Source: Caballeronia humi
GTDB lineage: Bacteria > Pseudomonadota > Gammaproteobacteria > Burkholderiales > Burkholderiaceae
Length of the DNA stretch: 64,000 nucleotides
Assembly: GCF_001544475.1 (NCBI RefSeq)
Contig: NZ_FCNW02000011.1
Span: forward strand, 89,942 to 153,941
Direction of reading: 5' to 3'
Shown: piece by piece, positions 9,073 to 18,734 of the stretch
Layout of the letters: each line of letters starts with the position of its first letter
How positions within the stretch are numbered: position 1 is the stretch's first letter
Made by a program: the position numbers and the translations under genes
Notes under the pieces: model-generated
What the model was told of the DNA's origin: nothing
Database searches by the model: none
The model's input: the letters and a program-made list of their open reading frames with translations, nothing else

Positions 9073-9179
9073 GTTGGTTGGCTTTGAATTCGGTTGGGCG
9101 GTGGCGCGGCGTGCGAGCCGGGCAGTGCGCCTGCTGAAAATGACGCGGCGCGGCTTTGAATCAGCCGCGCCGCTTGCGC

Positions 9180-10284
9180 TTACACGCCCTGTTTCAGGCT
9201 GGCGCTGATGAAGTCGTCGAGATCGCCGTCGAGCACAGCCTTCGTGTTGCTGATTTCGACGTTGGTGCGCAGATCCTTGATGCGGCTGTTGTCGAGCACG
9301 TAGGAGCGGATCTGGTGGCCCCAGCCCACGTCCGTCTTGCTCGATTCGAGCTTGTCCTGTTCGACCTGGCGCTTGCGCATTTCGAACTCGTAGAGCTTCG
9401 CCTTCAACATTTGCATCGCTTCCGCCCGGTTGCGGTGCTGCGAGCGGTCGTTCTGGCACTGCACGACGATGCCGGTCGGCCCGTGCGTAAGACGCACCGC
9501 GGAATCGGTCTTGTTGATGTGCTGGCCGCCCGCGCCGGACGCGCGATACGTGTCCGTGCGGATATCGGCGGGATTGATCTCGATTTCGATCGAATCGTCG
9601 ATTTCCGGGTACACGAACACCGACGAAAACGACGTATGCCGCCCCCCCGACGAATCGAACGGTGACTTGCGCACGAGCCGGTGTACGCCGGTTTCGCTGC
9701 GCAAATAGCCGTAGGCGTATTCGCCCTCGACTTTCACGGTCGCGCTCTTGATGCCCGCGACGTCGCCTTCGGATTCTTCGAGCACTTCGGTCTTGAAGCC
9801 CTTGCGCTCGCAGTAGCGCAGGTACTGGCGCAGCAGCATCGCAGCCCAGTCGCACGCTTCGGTGCCGCCGGCGCCGGCCTGAATATCGATGAAGCAGTTG
9901 TTCGGATCGGCCGGATTGCTGAACATCCGGCGAAATTCCATGTCTTCGACGCGCTTTTCAAGCGCGGCCGTATCTGTTTCGCAGGCGACGAGGGTTTCCT
10001 CGTCGCTTTCTTCGCGGGCCATGTCGAAGAGATCCTGCGTGTCGCGCAGGTCGTTATCGAGATCGGTGAGCGTCGTGACGACGCCGTCGAGCAGTTTCTT
10101 TTCCCGGCCAAGCGCCTGCGCGTTCTTGGAGTCGTTCCAGACGTTCGGGTCTTCGAGGACCTTGTTGACTTCTTCTAGACGCTGGGCTTTTGCGTCGTAG
10201 TCAAAGATACCCCCGAAGCTCGGCCGCGCGGCGGCGCAGGTCGGCGAGAAGGTTCTCGATCGAGTTGAGACGTTCCGCTTCCAT
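9180..10284 (-). CDS. prfB: Peptide chain release factor 2, with programmed +1 frameshift
   Basis: RF2 ends translation at UGA and UAA codons. The gene is read in two frames: codons 1-27 from the ATG at 10284 run to an in-frame TGA (10203-10201), and a +1 shift there continues in the frame 10202-9180 for 340 more residues, giving 367 aa (E. coli RF2: 365). The catalytic GGQ lies in [11 protein letters not shown]; the residue equivalent to E. coli K-12 Thr246 is Ala, as in most bacteria. A gene caller that ignores the shift would start at an internal ATG (10022) and lose 87 residues. It sits between recJ and lysS. Confidence 0.97.
10199..10215 (-). promoter_or_regulatory. prfB autoregulatory +1 frameshift site
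   Basis: On the minus strand the site reads CGG GGG TAT CTT TGA CTA, with an internal Shine-Dalgarno-like CGGGGG three bases before the slippery CTT and a TGA stop followed by C, the weakest context. It is the textbook RF2 signal: low RF2 lets the ribosome pause at UGA and slip +1 into the GAC TAC GAC frame. Confidence 0.95.
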
Positions 10285-10379
10285 GTTCGATCTTTTCGGC
10301 TTGATGAAAAGGGGAAATTATAGCCGATCGGATGTTTCTGAAGCGCGGGCGGGAGCGGCGCGGGGCGGCAGGGCGGCGC

Positions 10380-12098
10380 TCAGCCTGCCGCATGCTCCAC
10401 GACCATCTGCACCCTAGCCACGCCGTTCCACGTATCGCTGACGAGCCGGTATGCCACCATCGCTCGCGCGGGCAGCGTATCGACGTGGTTGAACCAGATC
10501 GCGTTGAAGCGCTGCCGTCCGCGTACGAGCTGTAGCTTCAGATGCTTGTCCTTCACCAGAGCCTGCGACGCCACGTCGAATTCGCCCGAAAACACCGGCG
10601 CCGGAAACCCTTGCCCCCAAACCGCCGCATCGATCAACTCTACGAATTGCGGCGTGAAATACGCGTCCTCGAGTTCGCCGTCCGTCTCCACGACGCGCGA
10701 GAGCGCTTCAGCCGTCAACCATTCGCGCCCGATCTTCTCGAACGCCGTCGTGAAGCGCGGGATGTCCGTGGTGGCGATCGTGAGGCCCGCCGCCATCGCG
10801 TGGCCGCCGAACTTGACGATCATCCCCGGCTCGCGCTTCGAGATCAGATCGACCGCGTCGCGCAGATGAAAACCAGGGATCGATCGCCCCGATCCCTTCG
10901 ACAGCACGCCACTTTCGTCAGCGTGCGCGAACGTGAACGACGGCCGATGGAAGCGCTCCTTCAACCGCCCCGCGACGATCCCGATCACGCCCTGGTGCCA
11001 GTCAGGGTTGAAGAGCGTGAGGGTGGCGGAATCGGCGGGATCGATCGATTGCAGTTCGTCGAGCGCCTGCTGCTGCATGCCCGCTTCGATCTCGCGACGC
11101 TCGCGGTTGATCGAATCGAGCTGCTGCGCGAGTTCCCACGCGCGGCCGATGTCGTCGGTCGTCAGGCACTCGATGCCAAGCGACATGTCCGCGAGCCGTC
11201 CCGCCGCGTTCAGGCGCGGCCCGAGCGCGAAACCCATGTCGAAGCCCGACGCCACGCGCGCGTCGCGGCCGGCTGCGCGAAAGAGCGCGGCGATGCCCGG
11301 CTGCATGCGTCCCGCACGAATCCGCTTGAGACCTTGCGCGACCAGAATCCGGTTGTTTGGATCGAGCTTGACGACGTCCGCGACCGTACCCAGCGCGACG
11401 AGATCGAGCAGGCCATCCAAGCGCGGCTCGGGGTTCGCATCGGTGAAGGCGTTGCGGCGGCGCAGTTCGGCCCGCAGTGCAAGCAGCACGTAAAACATCA
11501 CGCCGACGCCCGCGATGCATTTGCTCGGGAACGAGCAGCCCGGCTGGTTCGGATTGACGATCGCGCGCGCGGGCGGCAACTCGTCGCCGGGCAGGTGATG
11601 ATCGGTGACGAGCACGTCGATGCCGAGCGCGTTCGCCGCTTCAACGCCGTCGACGCTCGCGATGCCGTTGTCCACCGTGATCAGCAGTTCGGGCTTGCCG
11701 GCCGGGCGTCGCGCCGCCAGTTCGACGATTTCCGGCGTGAGGCCGTAGCCGTATTCGAAGCGGTTCGGCACGAGATAGTCGATTTGCGCGCCGAACATGC
11801 GCAGGCCGCGCACGGCGACGGCGCAGGCGGTGGCGCCGTCGCAGTCGTAGTCGGCGACGACCAGCATCCGGCGCTTCTGGGCGAGCGCATCGGCGAGGAC
11901 GACGGCGGCCTCGTCGCAGCCTTTCAGTCCGACGGGCGCATGCAGTTTCTTCAGCTCGATCTCGATCTCATCCGGCGACGACACGCCACGCGACGCGTAC
12001 AGCCGCGCGATCACCGGATGCAGGCCGTGGCGCATCAGCACTTCGGCATCGGCGGGGGAAGAGGCGCGGGTGATGATTCGAGTCATGCTGTCGTTCAT
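10380..12098 (-). CDS. recJ: Single-strand DNA 5'-3' exonuclease RecJ
   Basis: This 572-residue DHH-family exonuclease degrades 5' single strands in recombination and mismatch repair. Motif I is VADYDCDGATA near residue 82 and the DHH motif is VTDHHLPGDE near 166, followed by the DHHA1 domain with GGHAMAAG late in the protein and a C-terminal OB domain. E. coli RecJ has 577 aa. The chosen start (MNDSMTRI) overlaps the stop of the upstream gene as ATGA (12095-12098), a sign of coupled translation; a second ATG at 12086 is the alternative. prfB follows after 95 bp. Confidence 0.95.
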   Translation of the reverse strand: MNDSMTRIITRASSPADAEVLMRHGLHPVIARLYASRGVSSPDEIEIELKKLHAPVGLKGCDEAAVVLADALAQKRRMLVVADYDCDGATACAVAVRGLRMFGAQIDYLVPNRFEYGYGLTPEIVELAARRPAGKPELLITVDNGIASVDGVEAANALGIDVLVTDHHLPGDELPPARAIVNPNQPGCSFPSKCIAGVGVMFYVLLALRAELRRRNAFTDANPEPRLDGLLDLVALGTVADVVKLDPNNRILVAQGLKRIRAGRMQPGIAALFRAAGRDARVASGFDMGFALGPRLNAAGRLADMSLGIECLTTDDIGRAWELAQQLDSINRERREIEAGMQQQALDELQSIDPADSATLTLFNPDWHQGVIGIVAGRLKERFHRPSFTFAHADESGVLSKGSGRSIPGFHLRDAVDLISKREPGMIVKFGGHAMAAGLTIATTDIPRFTTAFEKIGREWLTAEALSRVVETDGELEDAYFTPQFVELIDAAVWGQGFPAPVFSGEFDVASQALVKDKHLKLQLVRGRQRFNAIWFNHVDTLPARAMVAYRLVSDTWNGVARVQMVVEHAAG

Positions 12099-13192
12099 TC
12101 GATGAAAAGTGCGGCGATCGGACGGCGGCGCCAGAATTTGCGCAAGGTGCCGCGCGTGACGGTGAGCGTGACGGAGCCGGTGTCGCTGCAAAGCGTCATG
12201 CGCAGCGTGCCGAGCGAGCCGTCGTTCAAGGCGGCGAGGGCGGGCGCGAACCAGTCGGCTTCGAGTTGCTGAAGCGAGGCATTCCAGCGCGCCCAGTCCT
12301 GCTCGATGAAGGGCGCGGAGAATGGATCGAGTTCGATGAGCGTGCGGCCGGTGTCGCTGCTGCTCGACGCCAGCGCCGCGAACGACGTAGGCGGTGTCTC
12401 GGGAGAAAGACCGGAGGCGAGCGCGACGCCGCGCGTCGCGGCGGCATCGGACATCACGCGGGCGAACGGGCTTGTGACCGTGCGGTACGCGCCTTGTCCG
12501 TGCAGCCAGATCGAGTTGATCGCGGGCAGGCCGCGCGCCTCGCGCGACTCGTTCAGTGGATGCTCGAACCACGCCATCTGCACTTCGTTCTGCAGCTTCA
12601 TCCACGCGCGCGAGCGCTGGCCGGTCTTCGCTTCGTGCGGCAGCCAGATTTCGATGTTGCGTCCGCTCGCCCGCAGCGGTGACGCGCCCGTCAGCGTGCC
12701 GAGGCTCGCGCCGCTGACGTACCAGCGCGTCGCGCGCGGCGCCTGGACGTCGACGTCCAGATCTTCTATAAGCGGCTTCACGATCTGGAAAAGCGTGCGG
12801 GCTTCGTCGTCGGAGACTTCGAGCGTCGCCGGGTCGATCAGCACCAGATGGTCGTGCGCGATACGCACGTGCACCGGCTCGATGCAGGCCCAGAGCGCAT
12901 CGCCGGGCGTGCCGCCGTCGGCGAGGAGCATGTAGGGCGCGAGCGGTGCCTCGTCCGCCGCAGCCTCGGCCGATGCGTTCGCCACGCCGAACTGGCGCGC
13001 GATCCAGCGCTCGTGCGGCAAAGTGCGCTGAAAATCCTCGCCGATCACGCGCTCGTCGAGCGTCGCTCGGGCGAGCAGCTTTTCGAGGGCGGGCGTATCG
13101 AGGTTGTGCAGCGCGGTCGCGGCGTCCGCGGCGGCAGGCAGCGCGAACGGGAGCAGGAGGTGGAGGTCGTGAACGGGCATGATGGTGCGCAT
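12095..13192 (-). CDS. RpfE-like conserved protein upstream of recJ
   Basis: This 365-residue soluble protein has no signal peptide, membrane segment or catalytic motif that I recognise. By position next to recJ, size and the opening HDLHLLLPFALP it resembles proteins called regulatory protein, RpfE type, in Burkholderia and Ralstonia, and the rpfE gene that lies beside recJ in the Xanthomonas rpf cluster. It reads as a long alpha/beta protein with conserved patches (WIARQFGV; INSIWLHGQG; WARWNASLQQLEADW). It overlaps recJ by 4 bp and so is probably made with it. The biochemical function is unknown; family assignment rests on memory and context, not on a search. Confidence 0.6.
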   Translation of the reverse strand: MRTIMPVHDLHLLLPFALPAAADAATALHNLDTPALEKLLARATLDERVIGEDFQRTLPHERWIARQFGVANASAEAAADEAPLAPYMLLADGGTPGDALWACIEPVHVRIAHDHLVLIDPATLEVSDDEARTLFQIVKPLIEDLDVDVQAPRATRWYVSGASLGTLTGASPLRASGRNIEIWLPHEAKTGQRSRAWMKLQNEVQMAWFEHPLNESREARGLPAINSIWLHGQGAYRTVTSPFARVMSDAAATRGVALASGLSPETPPTSFAALASSSSDTGRTLIELDPFSAPFIEQDWARWNASLQQLEADWFAPALAALNDGSLGTLRMTLCSDTGSVTLTVTRGTLRKFWRRRPIAALFIE

Positions 13193-13389
13193 TGTAGGGC
13201 AAAGGCGGGGCAGTTCGAGCGAGGCGGAAGAGCCTCGGGCGTTTATGTCGCCGCCGGAACTGCGGCCTGCATCTTCGACAGGAGAAGCGCGCCGTTAAGG
13301 CGATGTAAGCGATGCAGCACCGCGGGCGTTTGCGTCGATAGTTCAGGCTAGGCGCAACTCAAATCGACAGGCGGCCAGCACGAAATCAA

Positions 13390-14499
13390 TCAAACGCTTT
13401 GCCGCGAGATGCGTCTGCGCACGAGCGCTTGTCGAACCGTCTTCTGAAAGGGCACTTCGATGAAGCGGAAAGAGAGTTCGCCGCAGGTGGCGATCAGTGT
13501 CCCGCCCACTGCCACCGCGACCAGCACGTGCGGAATATCGACGGCCAGACCTACCGTTCGCACCATGATTTCCCTTGTGACGAGGAGCATCGGAAGGTGG
13601 CAGAGGTAAATCGAATAGGAGCGTTCGCCGATCCAGATCATCGGCGACAGCATCGCTGACCCGGAGTAAGCGGACCCTGACAGCCCTGACAGCAGGCACA
13701 GCAGCGCGCCCGCTGCGATCACGGGAACGACCAAGGGCTGCGGCAAATGTGGCGGGGCAGTGATGCACACGAAAACGCCGGCGATGAGTAAAACCGTCGC
13801 GATAAAACGCGGCAGGCGCAGCACCGGCAACGCGTCACTCTGACGAAGCGCGAGAAAGGCGAGTGCGCCGAGTGCGAACGCCTGAGGGCGGAATGCCCAC
13901 ATCACGGAAAAACTGGGCGCAGGAAACAGGGACATGATGGCGGCCGCGAGCAGCATGGTGGCAACCGCCCATCGGGCGCCGATGAGGCAGATCAACGCCG
14001 TCAGCACGGCATACAACTGCCATTCGAGCGATAGCGACCAAGTGACGCCGTTCAGATCTGCATTGCCGCAAGTCAGTCCGCCAAGCTGGACGCAATGCAC
14101 CCAGTACGCGTTAGAGATGCCGGAAATTGCAGCGAGAGCGCCAGTGGCAACCTTGCCGACGTCGACGTTCGGGCTGGATGGCACGAAAGCCGCGATGCAG
14201 ATTGAAGCTGCGCTCCAGAATGCAACCGCCGGGAAGAGTCTTCCCCAGCGCCGCGCCCAGAATGTGATGGATGCTTCGCGCAGCGAGGACGTCTGATGAA
14301 TGTCCCTTAGAAACGAGTGGCAAATCAGGAAACCCGAAATCGCGAAGAAAATGTCGACTCCAGGCCAAAATGCAAAGTGATCAAACAGTTTCGCGTAGAT
14401 GTCGGGAGTCGGAAGCCTGCTCCGGTAGTGCTGCATGATCACCAGCAGAATCGCTATGGCTCTCAGGCATTGCAGGTCGTCGTTTCTCTCGGATTTCAT
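13390..14499 (-). CDS. Acyltransferase 3 family membrane protein (OafA-like)
   Basis: This 369-residue protein has about ten hydrophobic segments and the acyltransferase-3 signature near the N-terminus: LRAIAILLVIMQHYRSR, with H24 as likely catalytic base. Such enzymes transfer acetyl or other acyl groups to surface sugars (O-antigen, exopolysaccharide, Nod factor), working in the inner membrane. Other family marks are the NGVTWSLSLEWQLY segment and the IGERSYSIYLCHLP helix. It lies, with the FkbM gene, between rpfE-like and lolC, where other Burkholderiaceae have few or no genes as far as I recall. Its target is unknown, since no polysaccharide cluster is in view. Confidence 0.88.
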   Translation of the reverse strand: MKSERNDDLQCLRAIAILLVIMQHYRSRLPTPDIYAKLFDHFAFWPGVDIFFAISGFLICHSFLRDIHQTSSLREASITFWARRWGRLFPAVAFWSAASICIAAFVPSSPNVDVGKVATGALAAISGISNAYWVHCVQLGGLTCGNADLNGVTWSLSLEWQLYAVLTALICLIGARWAVATMLLAAAIMSLFPAPSFSVMWAFRPQAFALGALAFLALRQSDALPVLRLPRFIATVLLIAGVFVCITAPPHLPQPLVVPVIAAGALLCLLSGLSGSAYSGSAMLSPMIWIGERSYSIYLCHLPMLLVTREIMVRTVGLAVDIPHVLVAVAVGGTLIATCGELSFRFIEVPFQKTVRQALVRRRISRQSV

Positions 14500-14610
14500 G
14501 TGCGCACAACTCGGCTCGGCGAACCTCGAATTCTAACAGCCGCCTCCGGGACGTTTCCTCACGGGAATTGAAGCGAAGGCTTGTTCAGCGATGCAACGTC
14601 GAACCATACC

Positions 14611-15873
14611 TCACCGCGCCGAGAAACGTGCTCGTACGCGCCGATAAGGAGCAAACAGACGCCACGTGCGCGAGGACCGGATTGTCGCCAAATCGGACTG
14701 CACGGTGCGCAACTGCGCTCCCTGATCCGCGATATGCGTGTTGGCTGCGAGGAGTTTTTGCCGCAAGACCGCCGATTGCTCTTCGGCCTGCGTGCGAAGG
14801 TATTGTTCGTCAGTGCAGATCCGCTGCGCCGTTTCGAGAGCGTGCTCGGCATCGATGCGAAGGCGCCGCTCATCCTCGAGCGCGCGCTTCGTCGCTTCAT
14901 GTGCCTGCTCGGCGTGCTGAACGCGATGATCTGCGTCGAGCAGGTGCCGCTCGGTGGTTTGTGTTTGCTGCTCCAGTTTCGCGCGAAGCTTGCGCGCCAA
15001 TGTCCAGAGCCACCGGATCGAAGAGGGTGGCGTCATCGATGATTCGCCGAGCGCCGCATGAACGTCGAACCACTCATCCGCGGGACCGGCGCTTTTTCCG
15101 TCCGCCGTACGAACGCATTGTCGAAATCTGAGCAACGCTTGATCGTAGTTCAGCCAGTCGCCGGCGAGGTCGAGTCCGAACACGCCTGAATCTTTCCCGG
15201 TGAATACTCGTTCGACGTGAAAGCCTTCCTTTTGCGTCTCCCCGGACGTGGACTGTTCCTTTGTTCGCTGAGGGACGATTTTGAATTGCCGATATCCCGC
15301 TTTAAATAATTCAGGGAGCGTGTGATTGCCGAATTCCTCGACCGATATGAAAGGAGGGAGATGCCGGATTTTCGCCAAATCAGCGAGTACAAGTTTGTCT
15401 CCACCCTCGATATCGACCTTCAAATATCTCGGAACGCCGAATTTTTTCACAAGAGATTCGATGGTGAAGCACGGCACATTGATGATTTCGTGACGCGTGT
15501 TGTCGCGACATCCGTAGGCCGGGTCGAACGAACTCCAATGATCGTTGTCCAGGTTGACGTAGAAGGGCAGTGTCGAGGCTTCCTTCCAGATGCCGATATT
15601 CAGGAGCGTAAGAGAGTCGTCGGCGATGGCGGCAGCGAACGTGACCTGCAACTGCGCGAATATGCGTGGATTGGCTTCCACGCCGACCACCCGAAAGCCC
15701 TTTTCCAGATAGAACGATGTGTCTTCCCCGGCATTTACGCCAATATCGAAGATCAGAGTTTCGTCGTGTGGATTTTCGTTAGACGGTTTGCTGACGCCGT
15801 TCCAGCCAAGGGCTTCGGATTTCCTGCCTTCGTCCGCCATTTCGCTTGCGAAGCCGACCTTTGTTTCGAACAT
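14611..15873 (-). CDS. FkbM-family methyltransferase with C-terminal coiled coil
   Basis: This 420-residue protein has an FkbM-type SAM-dependent methyltransferase domain at about 38-240: SAM-binding FDIGVNAGEDT (42-52) and VGVEANP (64-70), then LKVDIEGGDK and ISVEEFG. Family members often O-methylate sugars. From about 290 to 400 it becomes a long charged helix rich in A, E, Q and R with heptads, probably a coiled coil, and ends in a SRTWRLFAPYRRVRARF motif typical of the C-termini of glycan-modifying enzymes. ATG 15873 is chosen; M12 is an alternative. A good promoter lies about 70 bp upstream, so it has its own transcript, and the acyltransferase gene may share it. The base use reads as richer in A and T than the neighbours. 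Confidence 0.85.
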   Translation of the reverse strand: MFETKVGFASEMADEGRKSEALGWNGVSKPSNENPHDETLIFDIGVNAGEDTSFYLEKGFRVVGVEANPRIFAQLQVTFAAAIADDSLTLLNIGIWKEASTLPFYVNLDNDHWSSFDPAYGCRDNTRHEIINVPCFTIESLVKKFGVPRYLKVDIEGGDKLVLADLAKIRHLPPFISVEEFGNHTLPELFKAGYRQFKIVPQRTKEQSTSGETQKEGFHVERVFTGKDSGVFGLDLAGDWLNYDQALLRFRQCVRTADGKSAGPADEWFDVHAALGESSMTPPSSIRWLWTLARKLRAKLEQQTQTTERHLLDADHRVQHAEQAHEATKRALEDERRLRIDAEHALETAQRICTDEQYLRTQAEEQSAVLRQKLLAANTHIADQGAQLRTVQSDLATIRSSRTWRLFAPYRRVRARFSAR

Positions 15874-15945
15874 GAATCGTCACCCGCTGATGATAGGTTA
15901 AGCGCCGAGAACACATTCCCGAAATATCGTTCCCCAGCCACCAAG

Positions 15946-15974
15946 CTTATATAAGCACGTTGCTGTCTTGGCAA
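15946..15974 (-). promoter_or_regulatory. Predicted sigma-70 promoter of the FkbM gene
   Basis: On the minus strand, -35 TTGCCA (15974-15969) and -10 TATAAG (15951-15946) are exactly 17 bp apart. The start codon lies about 70 bp downstream. It falls in the 218-bp gap between the orphan fragment and the FkbM gene. Confidence 0.6.
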
Positions 15975-16091
15975 GGCCGGTGGTCTGGTATGCACGCATG
16001 CAACTCGCGGACACACCGTAACCAGAGTCGGGCGTGCTTTGTACGGCTATCAGCAGTGACGCGTGCGACAGCAAGCGTCACTTTCACTGCC

Positions 16092-16508
16092 TCAGAAGAT
16101 AAAGCGCAGCGCATCCCGGATGCTGACTTCACCTCTTAGCAGTCTGAGCGGTGCACGGAGCGGGCGCGTCAGTTTCCATGACGTTGAGCCGACCAGCCGT
16201 TCGATGACCTGATTGCGCTCGGCTATCGCAGCGCGAAGCTGTCGCACATCTTGATCGAGTTGCTGATAGGGGACGGTCGCGAGTGCATGGGACGGCAAAG
16301 ACAGCATCTGAGTCAGTTCGGGGAAATTGACCAGATGCGACACCATTTCACTCATCGACCTGTTCCACTTCGACCGGTCCGGCTCAGTGATCGTATTTCC
16401 GCTTTGTCGAACCGAAATTCCGACGAAAAGCTTGTCGACTGCGATCGGGAAATTCTGATGAGAAAGCAGCGCAGCGAGGATCGTCATGAAATCTTCGTAA
16501 TAAGTCAC
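16092..16508 (-). CDS. Orphan 138-residue protein, possibly a C-terminal remnant
   Basis: I do not recognise this as a full family. The frame starts at a GTG without a convincing ribosome-binding site; it is open only nine further codons upstream to a TAA near 16535. It ends in STSWKLTRPLRAPLRLLRG, a motif common at the C-termini of glycosyltransferases and related glycan enzymes and close to the end of the FkbM protein beside it. Before that comes a helix of about 20 residues (QLDQDVRQLRAAIAERNQVIE). It therefore looks like the tail of a larger, lost surface-glycan enzyme. It could instead be a real small protein; codon use looks coding-like but its base composition is richer in A and T than the neighbours. 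Confidence 0.45.
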   Translation of the reverse strand: MTYYEDFMTILAALLSHQNFPIAVDKLFVGISVRQSGNTITEPDRSKWNRSMSEMVSHLVNFPELTQMLSLPSHALATVPYQQLDQDVRQLRAAIAERNQVIERLVGSTSWKLTRPLRAPLRLLRGEVSIRDALRFIF

Positions 16509-16776
16509 CGTGCTGTCTCGATAATTATCAACGACTTAGAGAATGATTCTGCTGCTTCCCGATATTCCGCTTCCCGAACCAATGCTTCGGCCACGCCGCC
16601 GCTTCGTCTTGCTCCTCCCATGTATGGCAAACTCCCGGCTTGATCGGTGGCCGGTTTTCGCGCCGCGGATGTTCGGTAGACGGACGCCCGCGTGCGTATA
16701 TAAGCTCAGCTCGCGTCGGGCGCTCGGAGCGCGCCGCCGCTTCGCGCGCATGAATTGCAATAAAGAAAGGATTCGC

Positions 16777-18030
16777 TTGAAACTACCCTACGAATGGCAG
16801 ATCGGCTGGCGCTACACCCGCGCCGGCAAACGCACGACAGGCAACGGCTTCATCTCGTTCATCGCCCTCGTGTCGATGGCGGGCATCGCGCTCGGCGTCG
16901 CGGCGCTGATCGTGGTGCTGTCGGTCATGAACGGCTTCCAGAAGGAAGTCCGTGACCGCATGCTGTCGGTGCTCTCGCACGTCGAAATCTTCTCGCCGAC
17001 CGGCTCGATGCCCAACTGGGAACTCACCGCGCAGGAAGCGCGCCGCAATCCGGAGGTGATCGGAGCGGCACCCTACGTCGAGGCGCAGGCGCTCCTCACG
17101 CGCCAGGGTGCCGTGAGCGGCGTCGCGCTGCGCGGCGTGGAGCCGTCGCTCGAGCCGCAGGTGTCGGATATCGGCAAGGAAATGCGCGCCGGATCGCTCG
17201 CGAGCCTCGTGCCGGGCGAATTCGGCATCGTGCTCGGCGCCGATCTCGCGACCAACCTCGGTGTCACCACCGGCGACAAAATCACGCTCGTCGCGCCCGA
17301 AGGCACGATCACGCCGGCCGGCATGATGCCGCGCCTGAAGCAGTTCACGGTCGTCGGCGTGTTCGAATCGGGGCACTATGAGTATGACTCGACGCTCGCG
17401 CTCATCTCGATCAAGGACGCACAGGCGCTGTTCCGCCTGCCCGCGCCGACCGGCGTGCGCCTGAAGCTCAAAGACATGCAGCGCGCGCCCGAAGTCGCGC
17501 ATCAACTGGCGCGCATGCTCTCCGGCGATCTCTACATCCGCGACTGGACGCAGCAGAACAAGACGTGGTTCTCCGCCGTGCAGATCGAGAAGCGCATGAT
17601 GTTCATCATCCTCACGCTGATCATCGCGGTGGCGGCGTTCAACCTCGTGTCGTCGCTCGTGATGACCGTGACCGACAAACAGGCCGACATCGCGATCCTG
17701 CGCACGCTCGGCGCGCAGCCGGGCTCGATCATGAAGATCTTCGTGGTGCAGGGCGTGACGATCGGCTTCATCGGCACGGCGCTCGGCGTGACGCTCGGGT
17801 GCCTGATCGCGTGGAGCATTCCGTGGCTCGTGCCGATGATCGAGCACATGATCGGCGTGCAGTTCCTGCCGCCTTCGGTGTACTTCATCAGCGAGCTGCC
17901 GTCGGAACTCGTCCCCGCCGATGTCGCGAAGATCGGCATCATCGCGTTTGTGTTGTCGTCGCTCGCGACGCTCTATCCGAGCTGGCGCGGCGCGAAGGTT
18001 CGTCCGGCGGAGGCCCTGCGGTATGAGTGA
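16777..18030 (+). CDS. lolC: Lipoprotein-releasing system permease LolC/LolE
   Basis: This 417-residue inner-membrane protein works with LolD to release outer-membrane lipoproteins to LolA. It has the MacB-like layout: a first membrane segment at about 28-52 ([23 protein letters not shown]), a large periplasmic domain to about 265, and three C-terminal membrane segments ending in [19 protein letters not shown] chose the TTG at 16777 because AAAGAAAGGA lies 6 nt before it and the protein then starts [13 protein letters not shown], the usual family start; an ATG at 16750 would add nine residues. It overlaps lolD by 8 bp. Only one permease gene is present, so a homodimer is likely. Confidence 0.93.
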   Translation: MKLPYEWQIGWRYTRAGKRTTGNGFISFIALVSMAGIALGVAALIVVLSVMNGFQKEVRDRMLSVLSHVEIFSPTGSMPNWELTAQEARRNPEVIGAAPYVEAQALLTRQGAVSGVALRGVEPSLEPQVSDIGKEMRAGSLASLVPGEFGIVLGADLATNLGVTTGDKITLVAPEGTITPAGMMPRLKQFTVVGVFESGHYEYDSTLALISIKDAQALFRLPAPTGVRLKLKDMQRAPEVAHQLARMLSGDLYIRDWTQQNKTWFSAVQIEKRMMFIILTLIIAVAAFNLVSSLVMTVTDKQADIAILRTLGAQPGSIMKIFVVQGVTIGFIGTALGVTLGCLIAWSIPWLVPMIEHMIGVQFLPPSVYFISELPSELVPADVAKIGIIAFVLSSLATLYPSWRGAKVRPAEALRYE

Positions 18031-18730
18031 TGTGAACAAGGACGTCGTGCTGGAGGCATCGTCGATTTCGAAGACGTTCGTGCAGGGCGGCTTCAATGTG
18101 CAGGTGCTCGACAACGCGCAGTTGCAGGTGTTTCGCGGTGAGAAGCTCGCGATTGTCGGGGCGTCGGGCTCGGGCAAGAGCACGCTGCTGCACGTGCTCG
18201 GCGGCCTCGACGAACCAAGCGCGGGTCGCGTCTCGCTGCTTGGCAAGCCGTTTACCGAACTGAAGGAGCGCGAGCGCAACGACCTGCGCAACCGCGCGCT
18301 CGGTTTCGTGTATCAGTTTCACCATCTGCTCGCGGAATTCACCGCGCTCGACAACGTCGCGATGCCGCTGCGCATCCGCCGCCAGTCGGAGGACGAAGCG
18401 CGTCGGGAGGCGATGCAGATGCTGGAGCGCGTGGGCATCGGCCATCGGGCGAAGCATCGGCCGGGCGAATTGTCCGGCGGCGAGCGGCAGCGCGTAGCGA
18501 TCGCGCGGGCGCTCGTGACGCGTCCGGCTTGCGTGCTCGCCGACGAACCCACCGGCAACCTCGACGGCGGCACGGCGGACACGGTGTTCAACCTGATGCT
18601 GGAACTGTCGCAGACGCTGGAGACGAGCTTCGTGATCGTCACGCACGATCCCGATCTCGCGGCGCGCTGCGACCGCATCATGCGACTGCGCGACGGCGTG
18701 CTGCACGAAGAGCCGCCGGTACCGGTGTAA
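18023..18730 (+). CDS. lolD: Lipoprotein-releasing system ATPase LolD
   Basis: This 235-residue ABC ATPase powers lipoprotein release by LolC/E. Walker A is GASGSGKST (46-54), the signature motif ELSGGERQR lies near 150, Walker B is [12 protein letters not shown] near 170, and the H-loop is IVTHD. E. coli LolD has 233 aa. The ATG at 18023 overlaps the last 8 bp of lolC, which couples translation; the open frame upstream of it is inside lolC. Confidence 0.96.
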   Translation: MSDVNKDVVLEASSISKTFVQGGFNVQVLDNAQLQVFRGEKLAIVGASGSGKSTLLHVLGGLDEPSAGRVSLLGKPFTELKERERNDLRNRALGFVYQFHHLLAEFTALDNVAMPLRIRRQSEDEARREAMQMLERVGIGHRAKHRPGELSGGERQRVAIARALVTRPACVLADEPTGNLDGGTADTVFNLMLELSQTLETSFVIVTHDPDLAARCDRIMRLRDGVLHEEPPVPV

Positions 18731-18734
18731 AGCC

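Noticed and set aside
12095..13192. Diffusible-signal (DSF) quorum-sensing locus
   Set aside because: Only an rpfE-like gene is present; the synthase rpfF and the sensor and regulator rpfC/rpfG are absent here.
13390..16508. Prophage or integrative element
   Set aside because: No integrase, phage gene, tRNA border or direct repeats are seen; only glycan-type genes are present.
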